A stretch of 24,245 nt of DNA from an uncultured Clostridium sp. (GTDB taxonomy: Bacteria; Bacillota; Clostridia; Lachnospirales; Lachnospiraceae). Position numbers and translations under genes: made by a program. Below are positions 15,907-24,142 of the stretch, one piece after another (within the stretch, counting starts at the first letter, position 1; every line of letters begins with the position of its first letter). Below the pieces are notes generated by a model. It ran no database searches, was not told the DNA's origin, and worked only from the letters and a program-made list of their open reading frames with translations. The DNA is taken from positions 1 through 24,245 of the forward strand of contig CATWBR010000006.1 in NCBI GenBank assembly GCA_958349075.1, given 5' to 3'.

Positions 15907-17295
15907 TTATTCAGCTAAAACCGGTTTGACGAATTCTCCCCATCCCGCCGCACTTTCATCCACAACTCCGTTTTCCATCACTACACGGCCACGGACCACT
16001 GTATAGTCCACAGAACAGCCGAGCTTCCAGCCCTCGTATACCTTGGAGATGTCTCTGGCCTGGGAATAGCTGTCTTTTGCATGGCAGACTACCTCACGGT
16101 TTAAATCGATTACCACCAGATCGCCGTCCGCTCCTGCGGAAATGGTTCCCTTCTGTGGAAACAGGTTGAAACATTTCGCGGGATTGACACAGCAGAGTTC
16201 CACGACTTTTTCCAGGCTCAGGCGGCCTTTCTTGGCCTCAGTCACCATCAGCGGCAGGCGCAGATCAATTCCCGGGAATCCGGACGGAGCCACAAAAATA
16301 TCTTTGTTTCCCGTCTCCTTTTCCGATACGAGGAACGGGCTGTGGTCGCTGCCGATAAAGTCAACAGTCCCGTCCAGCACATACTCCCATAATTTGTCAA
16401 CTTCCTCTTTTTTCCTCAGTGCAGGGTTGCATTTTGCATACGGGCCGTATTTTTCAACGTAGCTCTCATCTAAAAGCAGGTAATGAGGGCAGGTCTCCAC
16501 AAACACCTTCTGTCCCTCCGCCCTGGCCTGTTTAGCCAGTTCCATGGCGCCGCAGGTGGAAACATGCACCAGCTCCACCGGGCAGCCCACCTCCTTGCCG
16601 AAACGCAGCATTTTAGCAATCGCCTCAATCTCTACAATGGGAGGACGTGACTCGCAGTGGGCCAGATAATCCACACGCCCCTCCGCCCTCAGGCGTTTAA
16701 TATTACCGCTCACCAGCTCATTATCCTCCGCATGGGCCGCCAGCGTCAGACCCGTCTTTTTCACCTCTTCCAGGGCTCTCATCAGCTGCGCGTTGTTGGC
16801 GCTTGTAAGGCCCTTAAACTCGGCGTCACGCCCCTCCGGTGCTTCGTGAAGAAACGTTTTATAAGCCACAACGCCCTCATGGGACAATGGTTCTATCTCC
16901 TCCGGGAACTCTCCGCCTGCCGCACCGAAAAAGCAAAAATCTACACAGCTTCCCTTTTTGCACAGATCCACACGGTTGTGCAGAATTTCGGCATTATACT
17001 GAGGCGGGATCGAAATGGGATGCTCGAAAAATGTGGTACAGCCGCCTGCTGCCGCCGCACGTGTCCCCACCTTGAACGTTTCCCTCTCCGCATGACCGGG
17101 ATCCCGGTAATGTACATGAGTATCAATGCCCCCCGGCAGCACATGCTTGTCCAACGCGTCTATGGTGCGCGCACTCTCGGGCAGACAGCCCGGCTCCGCT
17201 ACCATGGCAATTTTTCCATCTTTAATTCCTACATCCGCTTTTCTGAATCCGCCTTCAATAAAGGCAAAACCGTTAATTACCGCAAGATCCAACAT
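15907..17295 (-). CDS. Cyclic amidohydrolase (hydantoinase/allantoinase/dihydroorotase family)
   Basis: This 462-residue amidohydrolase-superfamily enzyme should open a cyclic ureide ring. The binuclear metal site is intact: His60 and His62 in THVHYRDPG, Lys146 for carbamylation in VAYKTFLHE, His188 in AAHAEDNE, His244 in LVHVST and Asp317 in IGSDHSP. HVHYRDPG and ETCPHYLLLDESYV resemble allantoinase and class III dihydroorotase more than D-hydantoinase. The ATG at 17295 was chosen for the AGGAGG 8 bases upstream; the frame extends 18 more codons. It lies between a hydantoin-racemase-type gene and a carbamoylase. Together they form a racemase-hydantoinase-carbamoylase set. The substrate could be a hydantoin, dihydroorotate or allantoin. 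Confidence 0.88.
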   Translation of the reverse strand: MLDLAVINGFAFIEGGFRKADVGIKDGKIAMVAEPGCLPESARTIDALDKHVLPGGIDTHVHYRDPGHAERETFKVGTRAAAAGGCTTFFEHPISIPPQYNAEILHNRVDLCKKGSCVDFCFFGAAGGEFPEEIEPLSHEGVVAYKTFLHEAPEGRDAEFKGLTSANNAQLMRALEEVKKTGLTLAAHAEDNELVSGNIKRLRAEGRVDYLAHCESRPPIVEIEAIAKMLRFGKEVGCPVELVHVSTCGAMELAKQARAEGQKVFVETCPHYLLLDESYVEKYGPYAKCNPALRKKEEVDKLWEYVLDGTVDFIGSDHSPFLVSEKETGNKDIFVAPSGFPGIDLRLPLMVTEAKKGRLSLEKVVELCCVNPAKCFNLFPQKGTISAGADGDLVVIDLNREVVCHAKDSYSQARDISKVYEGWKLGCSVDYTVVRGRVVMENGVVDESAAGWGEFVKPVLAE

Positions 17296-17362
17296 GATTA
17301 TATCCTCCTCTATACAGCCTATATAAACAGCCCGCAGGCCGTCATCCACAGTTCTTTGTCAT

Positions 17363-18001
17363 TTAATACTTCCCTTTACAGATGCGGTAATGCACCAGTC
17401 CGGATGCCATGATTAAAGCACAGGCCACTCCGTCCAGTACCGGCACGCCAAGTTCCCGTTCAATATAACCGTCCGCTCCCGCATAGTTGGCACAGCCAAG
17501 TACAATTGCATCCACACAGAACTCACCAAGCGCTTCCCTGGCCGCTTTCAGCAGGTCCTCGTTACTGCCGCTCTCTGTGACCTTGATTGTTCTTAACAGT
17601 CCGTCACAATGGTATTTATGGGCAAGGGCAATCTTTTTGGAAATGGAATTCGGCGACGGCGAAATAACCGCGTAACCGTTTCCCATTGCCGCTCCCAGCT
17701 TAAGGGATGCCTCCGCAATTCCCACCACCGGCTTTCCTGCAATCTCCCTGACCAGATCGAGATTGGGATCCGAATGGCAGGCCACAATATATGCATCGTA
17801 GTAATCACCGGCAGAGCGGACAAGTTCCATCATCTCCGCTCCTGAGACGGCTTGATCCTCATAGGAGCACACCAGCCTGGGGGCCTTCGTCATATGCCTC
17901 ACATCCACCTCCACCCCCGGAAGTGCAAGATTCTCGGCTTTTTTCGCCATCACCTCATCGGTGTGTTCATCGCTGTTCGGGTTAATGATCAGAATTCTCA
18001 T
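17363..18001 (-). CDS. Asp/Glu/hydantoin racemase family protein
   Basis: The 212-residue protein is a cofactor-independent racemase of the Asp/Glu/hydantoin family. It begins MRILIINPNSD, the standard opening of hydantoin and allantoin racemases. The two catalytic cysteines are Cys75 in VACHSD and Cys170 in VLGCANY. The ATG at 18001 overlaps the stop of the TRAP binding-protein gene as ATGA, with GGAGG about 10 bases upstream, which fixes the start. It should interconvert D and L forms of the cyclic ureide so that both reach a stereospecific hydrolase. Allantoin racemase and aspartate racemase are alternatives. The flanking hydantoinase-type gene makes a ring substrate more likely than a free amino acid. 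Confidence 0.87.
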   Translation of the reverse strand: MRILIINPNSDEHTDEVMAKKAENLALPGVEVDVRHMTKAPRLVCSYEDQAVSGAEMMELVRSAGDYYDAYIVACHSDPNLDLVREIAGKPVVGIAEASLKLGAAMGNGYAVISPSPNSISKKIALAHKYHCDGLLRTIKVTESGSNEDLLKAAREALGEFCVDAIVLGCANYAGADGYIERELGVPVLDGVACALIMASGLVHYRICKGKY

Positions 18002-19050
18002 TTTGTATATGCCTCCCATACCTCAGGGGAAACCTTGGCTTTGACACTGTCCCATTCGGGCGCCACGGCCTCCTTGAATGCTGCTCTCTGTTCATCGGTA
18101 AGATCCACAATCGTGCAGCCGTAATCCTCAATCTCCTTTGTCCAGGCAGCCTCATTGTCGAGTGCGTAGCTTGTGGCAGCCTCGCAGGCAGCGGTAATCG
18201 CCTCATCCAGAACCTTCTTATTTTCATCGGACAGACCGTTATAGAAACTCTGGCTTACCAGCCACTGCTGTGTCTGCTGAAGATGGTTTGTCTTTGTAAT
18301 GTGCGTCTGCTGCTCATAAAACTTCTGGGAATAAATCAGCTCAATCGGGTTCTCCTGCGCATCGATGGTTTTCTGCTGCAGAGCCGTATAAAGTTCGCTG
18401 AAAGAAAACGGAGTCGGGGTTGCGCCCATACACTGCCATCCCTCAATGTGAAGATCGTTCTGCATAACCCTGAATGTCAGGCCTTTCAGATCGGCGGGAC
18501 TGGTGATTGGTTTATTCGCCGTAGCCACACGGAATCCATGGACACTGTAGCCGCCCAGCCAGAAACCTGCTGCGGAATACTTCTCACGCATGACACTCAG
18601 AAAATTCTCATCCTCCATATATTTCTTCTTTACATCTTCAATATTGTTAAAGTTATAGAAAAGGTCATAGATTACGCCGTCATCCACGTAGTTAACGATA
18701 ATGGAATTCGCGAGGCACATCTCCAGGTTTCCGCTCTGCACCATCTGGCACAGCTCATCATCATTTCCCATCGAGTTGTTCGGGTAGATATTTACTGCAA
18801 AAGCTCCGCCCGAATTTTTATCCAGATAATCCTTAAGAGCCAGGCAGCCTACCTGCTGGGCCGTACTCTCGGCGCCGCCATGGCCGATGTTGATCGTAAT
18901 TGCCTCACCGCCGGAAGCGGCCTTCTGTGTCTCGGCAGATTGGACTGAATCACCCGAGCCGGCAGGTTTCGCCGAGCCGGTGGAACCTCCGCAGGCAGCC
19001 AGTGTCAGAGAGGTGACAACAGCAAGAACAGACATTAAACGTTTTTTCAT
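17998..19050 (-). CDS. dctP: TRAP transporter substrate-binding protein (DctP type)
   Basis: This is the extracellular solute receptor of a TRAP transporter, 350 residues from the ATG at 19050, which follows AGGAGG by 5-6 bases. The N terminus is a lipoprotein signal, MKKRLMSVLAVVTSLTLAAC, with lipobox cysteine 20, then a Ser/Gly/Ala linker. The mature domain contains GHGGAESTAQQVGCLALKDY and the hallmark DctP segment LKGLTFRVMQNDLHIEGWQ. FSELYTALQQKTIDAQENP follows, where FSELYTALQQ is the family's core motif. The arginine in FRVMQN is the residue that usually pairs with a carboxylate of the ligand, so an organic acid or carboxylated ring is likely. It is followed directly by the racemase gene (ATGA overlap). 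Confidence 0.95.
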   Translation of the reverse strand: MKKRLMSVLAVVTSLTLAACGGSTGSAKPAGSGDSVQSAETQKAASGGEAITINIGHGGAESTAQQVGCLALKDYLDKNSGGAFAVNIYPNNSMGNDDELCQMVQSGNLEMCLANSIIVNYVDDGVIYDLFYNFNNIEDVKKKYMEDENFLSVMREKYSAAGFWLGGYSVHGFRVATANKPITSPADLKGLTFRVMQNDLHIEGWQCMGATPTPFSFSELYTALQQKTIDAQENPIELIYSQKFYEQQTHITKTNHLQQTQQWLVSQSFYNGLSDENKKVLDEAITAACEAATSYALDNEAAWTKEIEDYGCTIVDLTDEQRAAFKEAVAPEWDSVKAKVSPEVWEAYTK

Positions 19051-19122
19051 TTCTTCCTCCTTCATTGTGAGGGCTGTGCGGCAACAGCGCACTGCCGTTT
19101 TTATGTTCATAAACTGCAGCTA

Positions 19123-20421
19123 TCATCCCAGCAAATTCGGTAAGAACATCGTGATTTGAGGAATATAGGTGATCAGCATCAAAGCAAACAGGAACATTGC
19201 AATAAACGGTATCGCATGTCTTGCAATTCTGGTGATCGGAATCTGAGTGAGGGAATTGGCGACAAACAGGTTGGTGCCGATAGGCGGAGTTACAAAACCG
19301 ATTGCCAGATTGACCGTCATAAGTACTCCAAAATGAATCGGATCCACACCGTACTGCTGTACAATCGGCAGCATTATCGGCGCCAGAATCAAAATACAGG
19401 GGACCGTATCCATAACCATTCCTGCAAAGAGCAGAAACAGGTTGATGACCAGCAATACCACAATCTTACTCTGTACATGTCCGACCACATAGGCAGCCAG
19501 CATCTGCGGAAGATTCAGTATCGTGAGCACACGTCCGAATACAATACAGATGGACAAAATAAGCATAACCGGCGTTGCCGTACGGGCCGTATCGATCAGG
19601 CAGCCCGCCAGTTTCTTCAGGTTTATGGCACGGTAGGCCACTACGCCGATGAGCAGGGCGTACACCACAGACACGCACGCCGCCTCGGTGGGGCTGACGA
19701 TGCCGCCATAGATTCCTCCCAGGATGATAACCGGAGCCAGCAGAGCAAAAAAGCTCTCCTTTAAAATATGGCTAAATCCTTTTTCCCTCAGCTTTTTCGT
19801 ATTCTCAGCAATCTGAAGGTTGGTGTTGTCACGGCGCATAAAATAGAAAATAATATAGGCAATCAGGCACAGAGCAATCAGTATGCCGGGCGCAAAACCT
19901 GCAATGAACAGATCACCGATGGATGCGCCGGTAGCCAGTCCGTATGTAATAAATGGGATACTGGGCGGAATAATTACTCCCAGGCCTCCCGCCACCGCGA
20001 TCATTGCAGTAACAAAATCACGTTCATATCCAAGCCTGGTCAAAAGCGGGATGCACATCGTTCCAATCGCCGCCACCGTAGCTGGACCGGAACCGCAGAT
20101 GGCCCCATAGAACAGGCAGGTGACTACGACCGCGATGGGCAGTCCTGCGGGGATATTTCCAAAGAAATAGGAAAAGAAGTCAAACAGCCGGTTGGACATA
20201 CCGCTTTCCGCCATAATGCTGGATGAGAGCATAAAAAGCGGAATTGCCAGCAGGACGTATGAATCCATGCCGTTTACCATTGTTTTGAAGAAATACTCCG
20301 CATCACAGGTAAAAGCAGGGTTCATCAGATGAACCGACAGGGTCGCCCACCCTACGCTGAATGCAATTGGAATTCCAAGTACCAAAAAAAGGATAAAAAT
20401 AATAAACATGACACCAATCAT
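19123..20421 (-). CDS. dctM: TRAP transporter large permease subunit (DctM type)
   Basis: The 432-residue integral membrane subunit carries the Na+-driven transport step of the TRAP system. About 12 hydrophobic segments are present. DctM signatures include LAIPLFMLSSSIMAESGMS, FYGAICGSGPATVAAIG, GVIIPPSIPFITYG and the C-terminal NLAIGFVTPPIGTNLFVA. Both re-entrant-loop motifs (GSGPATVAAIGT and TPPIGTNLF) are intact. The start overlaps the stop of dctQ by four bases (ATGA). The usual gene order dctQ-dctM-dctP is kept. The 72-base gap to dctP carries the dctP ribosome site and no terminator. Confidence 0.97.
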   Translation of the reverse strand: MIGVMFIIFILFLVLGIPIAFSVGWATLSVHLMNPAFTCDAEYFFKTMVNGMDSYVLLAIPLFMLSSSIMAESGMSNRLFDFFSYFFGNIPAGLPIAVVVTCLFYGAICGSGPATVAAIGTMCIPLLTRLGYERDFVTAMIAVAGGLGVIIPPSIPFITYGLATGASIGDLFIAGFAPGILIALCLIAYIIFYFMRRDNTNLQIAENTKKLREKGFSHILKESFFALLAPVIILGGIYGGIVSPTEAACVSVVYALLIGVVAYRAINLKKLAGCLIDTARTATPVMLILSICIVFGRVLTILNLPQMLAAYVVGHVQSKIVVLLVINLFLLFAGMVMDTVPCILILAPIMLPIVQQYGVDPIHFGVLMTVNLAIGFVTPPIGTNLFVANSLTQIPITRIARHAIPFIAMFLFALMLITYIPQITMFLPNLLG

Positions 20422-20930
20422 ACCGCATCCCTCACTTCCTGTTTTGTGCCGTTCCTATGAGCCGGCTTTCTGAAGCGTCCATAAAACTTCTGAATAATAC
20501 GGATCACGCTGATACAGAGTCCGGCCATAAGCGCGCCGTAAACAAAAACCATTGGAAGATGCAGCCCCGCGGAGGTCTGGTGACGGGCCGCGAGCTGCTG
20601 CATGGAGCGAAGTGCGGCAGGGAGCAGATAAAATATAAACAGCGCTCCCACCACATCCTGAATCAGGCTGAATATAGGAATTACTTTGGGGCAAAGCACC
20701 TCAATAATATTCACTCTGATGTGTGTTCCATTCCGGATTCCATAACTGATGCCCATAAATACAAACCAGATAAACATATACCGGGTAGCTTCCTCCGACC
20801 AGGTGAGCGGAGCCTTCACTACATACCGGAAAAATACATGCGTTGTCATCATCACTACAATCCCGCATAAAAAGATTGCCATCAGCACCTCCTCAAAGTG
20901 CTGATCCAGCCAGCGTAACGCTGCTTTCAT
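20418..20930 (-). CDS. dctQ: TRAP transporter small permease subunit (DctQ type)
   Basis: This is the small membrane subunit of the TRAP transporter, 170 residues with four predicted helices. DctQ markers are visible: the first helix FLCGIVVMMTTHVFFRY, then the conserved APLTWSEEATRYMFIWFVFMG, GTHIRVNIIEVLCP and a last helix in FVYGALMAGLCISVIRI. Its basic tail (GRFRKPAHRNGTKQE) overlaps the start of dctM. The ATG follows GAGGGGGAGAGG. It is 29 bases downstream of the dehydrogenase gene, so the transporter and the enzymes are one transcription unit. Confidence 0.95.
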   Translation of the reverse strand: MKAALRWLDQHFEEVLMAIFLCGIVVMMTTHVFFRYVVKAPLTWSEEATRYMFIWFVFMGISYGIRNGTHIRVNIIEVLCPKVIPIFSLIQDVVGALFIFYLLPAALRSMQQLAARHQTSAGLHLPMVFVYGALMAGLCISVIRIIQKFYGRFRKPAHRNGTKQEVRDAV

Positions 20931-20959
20931 AACCTCTCCCCCTCTTCTGCCTAAACTTT

Positions 20960-21709
20960 TTATACAAACCGGAATCCGGCTCCCCCGAGCACGCGTTCCA
21001 GGCTTCCACAGGCTGAAAGAGGTACGTATTTCCCGGAAACCCCACCCTCGGAGAAACTAGAAACACGGATTGTAAAATCAATTCCCTGCCCAGCCAGGTG
21101 AATCACATGAGTATTCGTATTGACTGCCGGGTCTGCCGTAATTTTCGACCAGGTGCGGTCAAAGCCGATGCCCGCAAGTGCAATAGCCGCATGGACATTT
21201 ACATTCTTTGGATAAAGTTCCGTTGCTTTTCTTGTCGGTCCCTCATAGAGGACGGTCAGTTCCGTATCGTCACGGCCCAGGTTCTTCGGATTCTTGATCG
21301 TTTCCACCGTCACCTGCGTAAGCTCCTCACGACCGTCGAAAATCCCATCCAGACCGAGAATTGCCCCGTGGGGAAGAAATACATTTGTACCGTACTTTTT
21401 ACTGAGTTCCTCTGCCTTTGCCCTGAGTCCGTCGTCCCGGAATGCCGTCATGGAAAAGGGCATAAAACTGCAGCAGGGCAGCACATTCTCCAGATTGGAT
21501 GCAGCCACCTCCGCATTCGCACACTCGACAACCAGGTCAAGACCCTCAAACATCCCCTTTTCCAGTTCGGCAGCCACCTTAACGCCACCCAGATCTCCCG
21601 CCTTTAAAAACGGATCATACACAAATGCAATCTCCACATCCTGTCTGTCCAGCACATGCTGAATCATGGCCCTGCCAATCTTTCCTCCGCCTAAAAATGC
21701 AACTTTCAT
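20960..21709 (-). CDS. Aspartate dehydrogenase family (DUF108/NadX-type) enzyme
   Basis: The 249-residue protein has an NAD(P)-binding Rossmann start, VAFLGGGKIGRAM (GGGKIG at 7-12). Family signatures follow: LVVECANAEVAASNLENVLP, FLPHGAILGLDGIFDG and, in the C-terminal domain, NVNVHAAIALAGIGFDRTW with NTNTHVIHLAGQGIDFTIRV. This matches L-aspartate dehydrogenase, which interconverts aspartate and oxaloacetate plus ammonia with NAD(P)H, and NadX. No nadA or nadC is nearby, so a role in NAD synthesis is unlikely. Next to an aminotransferase it could recycle aspartate to oxaloacetate, giving net deamination of the operon's product amino acid. Substrate scope in this family is not fully mapped. 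AGGAGG lies upstream of the ATG. Confidence 0.85.
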   Translation of the reverse strand: MKVAFLGGGKIGRAMIQHVLDRQDVEIAFVYDPFLKAGDLGGVKVAAELEKGMFEGLDLVVECANAEVAASNLENVLPCCSFMPFSMTAFRDDGLRAKAEELSKKYGTNVFLPHGAILGLDGIFDGREELTQVTVETIKNPKNLGRDDTELTVLYEGPTRKATELYPKNVNVHAAIALAGIGFDRTWSKITADPAVNTNTHVIHLAGQGIDFTIRVSSFSEGGVSGKYVPLSACGSLERVLGGAGFRFV

Positions 21710-21754
21710 TCCTCTGCCTTCCTCCTTTGTCCCTCATATTGAGCTGATACACTT

Positions 21755-22969
21755 TTACTTCTCTTTGCGGTACCTCTCCATCAGTATGAGCAGCCGCTCA
21801 ATTGCCGCTACCGCATTTTCCTTATCCTGTGAAAAATTAATCCGGAACTGATGGATATACTGGGGCCCGAACTCCGTGCCCGGCGTGACAATCACGGAAG
21901 CCATCTCACGGGCAATTCTGATAAACTGATGGAGTGAAACATCCAGCTCCGGAATTGTGATAAAGAGATAACTGCCGCCGTCCGACGGTCTGGCATACAC
22001 GCCCGGAACCACGGAGAGCTTTTCCATAATTGCATCCCGGATTTCCTGATGGTTCTTTACCCTGTTTTCCATCCAGCCATCCGGCTCGTTAAACCATGTG
22101 GTAAAGACCGCCTGGTTGTAGCCGCTGCACCTGAGAGCCATGATAGCCTGAAGCTTTTCCATCCGTTCGATAATCTCGGCCGTTCCAAAAGCCACGCCCA
22201 GACGGTATCCGCTCAGTGACTCTGTCTTAGACGGACCCATGATGGTAATCAGATTATCCGGTATCCTCTTCTGTGCACAGAGATGTGAATAGGTTACATC
22301 TGAATAAACCTGGCGGGAATAAAGTTCATCCACGATCAGTGTGACGCCGTATTCCGCGGCCAATTCCGCTATCCGGCAGATTTCATCATAGGAATACACG
22401 CAGCCGACCGGATTGTTGGGATTAGAGAAAAGGAAGATCTTTACCCCATCCTTAAAAGCCGCTTCCAGCGCCTTAAGATCAATCCCTGAACCTTCCTCCC
22501 TGTTCTCATAATTCATCAAAACAGGCACCAGTTCACCGTGAAAAAACTCTACCATTTTCCTGTTTGCAAAATAATCCGGTTCAACGACGGCAACCCTGTC
22601 GCCCGGCAGGATATTGCTCCCCATTGCCAAAAATAACGCTCCCTGTGTGCCGGGAGTCAGGATGAGATTCTGCTCCGGATCGATTCCGGCTCCTGTAAAA
22701 GCCGCCAAACGGGACGCCACCTGCTCCAGCACGCTCTTTTTACCCCGGTACGGCGTATAGGCCTGGGCGGCTCCTGCCTTCACGCCCTCCGCAAACACAT
22801 CAAAGCTTCCCGGCGTCGGTTCATGCGCATCGACATCCCCGTGGGAAAAATCCACCAGCGGCCCCGTAAGCTTCTCTCCCCTGAATTCCAGCTCCGCAGA
22901 CTTTTGAAGGCTCTCCTGCCCTGGAGCATTGTCAATTCCAAGCTTTTCAAACTTCTCTGCTATTGTCAT
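21755..22969 (-). CDS. Class I/II pyridoxal-phosphate aminotransferase
   Basis: The 404-residue protein is a fold-type I PLP aminotransferase. Lys248 in GPSKTESLSGYRLG forms the internal aldimine, Asp214 in LIVDELYSRQVY contacts the pyridine nitrogen, and Asn185 in FSNPNNPVG and Tyr/Arg residues near 254-256 complete the pocket. A C-terminal arginine in HQFRINFS is placed to bind the substrate carboxylate. The ATG at 22969 was chosen because AGGAGG precedes it; an upstream TTG would add nine residues without support. It is the first gene of the operon, 46 bases before the dehydrogenase. It probably transfers the amino group of the ureide-derived amino acid to a keto acid such as oxaloacetate; the specific pair is unknown. 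Confidence 0.9.
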   Translation of the reverse strand: MTIAEKFEKLGIDNAPGQESLQKSAELEFRGEKLTGPLVDFSHGDVDAHEPTPGSFDVFAEGVKAGAAQAYTPYRGKKSVLEQVASRLAAFTGAGIDPEQNLILTPGTQGALFLAMGSNILPGDRVAVVEPDYFANRKMVEFFHGELVPVLMNYENREEGSGIDLKALEAAFKDGVKIFLFSNPNNPVGCVYSYDEICRIAELAAEYGVTLIVDELYSRQVYSDVTYSHLCAQKRIPDNLITIMGPSKTESLSGYRLGVAFGTAEIIERMEKLQAIMALRCSGYNQAVFTTWFNEPDGWMENRVKNHQEIRDAIMEKLSVVPGVYARPSDGGSYLFITIPELDVSLHQFIRIAREMASVIVTPGTEFGPQYIHQFRINFSQDKENAVAAIERLLILMERYRKEK

Positions 22970-23015
22970 ATCTACCTGTCCTCCTGATCCTTTCAATTAA
23001 TATTTCGTTATCCTG

Positions 23016-23045
23016 ATCTTATCATTGGGGCGATATATTATCCAA
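23016..23045 (-). promoter_or_regulatory. Candidate promoter of the ureide/hydantoin operon
   Basis: On the minus strand TTGGAT (23040-23045) and TAAGAT (23016-23021) are 18 bases apart. This is a modest match, as expected for an activator-dependent promoter. It lies in the 127-base gap between lysR and the aminotransferase gene. Confidence 0.45.
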
Positions 23046-23071
23046 TAGACAGGGGGACATATACTTATGTC
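23032..23071. promoter_or_regulatory. Candidate LysR-type operator
   Basis: GACATA-TACT-TATGTC (23056-23071) is a perfect dyad with the T-N11-A form of LysR-type sites, centred about 55 bp upstream of the predicted start. GATATATTATCC (23032-23043) next to it overlaps the -35 box and resembles a sequence downstream of the lysR promoter (24091-24107, 13 of 17 positions alike). The spacing fits a recognition site plus an activation site. Binding is inferred. Confidence 0.45.
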
Positions 23072-23096
23072 GAAAACGGAATAGTAGCGGACAAGC

Positions 23097-24056
23097 TTAC
23101 CCCGGCATCGGGCTGTTCTTCAGATATTCGACAAATATTTTCTGCAGAGCGGTGCACTGCTCGTTGTTGTAATAGGCCCTCAGTTCACGGCTCGTATCCG
23201 GATGGGAAATCTTATAAAAGGTCAGCTCTTCCGACGGTCCCACATAATAGGGGATGCTGGCCCTGATGAATGTGATTCCCGAACCGGTGCCGGCAAGGTA
23301 ATATGCACTGATAAGCTGATCCATCTCCATTACGATGGTCGGTTCAAATCCGGCATCCCGGCAGATCTTCAGTCCGCGCCGGTGCATATCATTGCCTCTC
23401 TTTAAGAACAGAAAATTCTCTTTTGAAAATACTTCCATCGGCACACTGGGAAGCTCGGGCGACAGAAAACGGCCGTTGCAGATGTCCCCATAGCAAACGG
23501 CCTGCTGCCGGAGTTTTTTATTAATCTCCAGTGCGCTGGGGACCGCCAGGATGATATTTTCTTTTTTCAGAACAATGGAATTAAATTTAGACGGCATATT
23601 GGGTTCTACCGAGATACCCAAATCCACGATTCCAGCCTGGAGGAATTTTTTCAAATCGCTGTCATTTGTCTCTATCAGTTTGATGTTAATTCCAGGATTC
23701 TCCAGCCTGAATGCCGCGACCAGCGGCGGAAGAACGTATGTACAGAAAAAAGACGGGGCCCCTATATTCAAATCGGATTTCCGATGGCGGCGCATTTCAT
23801 TGCAGTACGATTCTATCTCTTCCTGAATCTCCTGCATTTTTCTGAAATACTCCACAAAGACTTCACCTTCCGGCGTCACTTTAAGCGGTACGGATCCACG
23901 GTCAAAAATCTGTGTTCCCAGATTTCCCTCCACACGTTTTACAATCTTGCTGAGCGCCGGCTGCGTGATATAATACTTTTCCGCCGCCCGCGAAAAGCTC
24001 CGCTCTTCACAGACCGCCAGAATATACAACATATCCCTAACTTCCACTGGTTCCAT
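23097..24056 (-). CDS. LysR-family transcriptional regulator
   Basis: This 319-residue regulator has an N-terminal winged helix-turn-helix, with the standard LysR pattern LAVCEERSFSRAAEKYYITQPALSKIVKRVEGNLG at about residues 10-45. A linker helix (FRKMQEIQEEIESYCNEMRR) follows, then a periplasmic-binding-like ligand domain from about residue 90 (LNIGAPSFFCTYVLPPLVAAF). The ATG at 24056 was chosen because GGAGAGG lies 8 bases upstream; the GTG at 24065 sits on the ribosome site itself. It precedes the aminotransferase gene in the same direction and is the obvious candidate regulator of the ten-gene module, sensing the cyclic ureide or an intermediate. Confidence 0.93.
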   Translation of the reverse strand: MEPVEVRDMLYILAVCEERSFSRAAEKYYITQPALSKIVKRVEGNLGTQIFDRGSVPLKVTPEGEVFVEYFRKMQEIQEEIESYCNEMRRHRKSDLNIGAPSFFCTYVLPPLVAAFRLENPGINIKLIETNDSDLKKFLQAGIVDLGISVEPNMPSKFNSIVLKKENIILAVPSALEINKKLRQQAVCYGDICNGRFLSPELPSVPMEVFSKENFLFLKRGNDMHRRGLKICRDAGFEPTIVMEMDQLISAYYLAGTGSGITFIRASIPYYVGPSEELTFYKISHPDTSRELRAYYNNEQCTALQKIFVEYLKNSPMPG

Positions 24057-24112
24057 TTTGTGCACCTCTCCTTTATTTTTTATATAGAATGATATATCAC
24101 CCTATTGTTAGT

Positions 24113-24142
24113 ATTGTAACAGATTAAATATCATTGATCCAA
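24113..24142 (-). promoter_or_regulatory. Sigma-A promoter of the lysR gene
   Basis: On the minus strand TTGGAT (24137-24142) and TACAAT (24113-24118) are 18 bases apart. A LysR-site-like sequence (24091-24107) lies just downstream, which would suit autorepression. The remaining bases to 24245 show no further feature. Confidence 0.5.
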
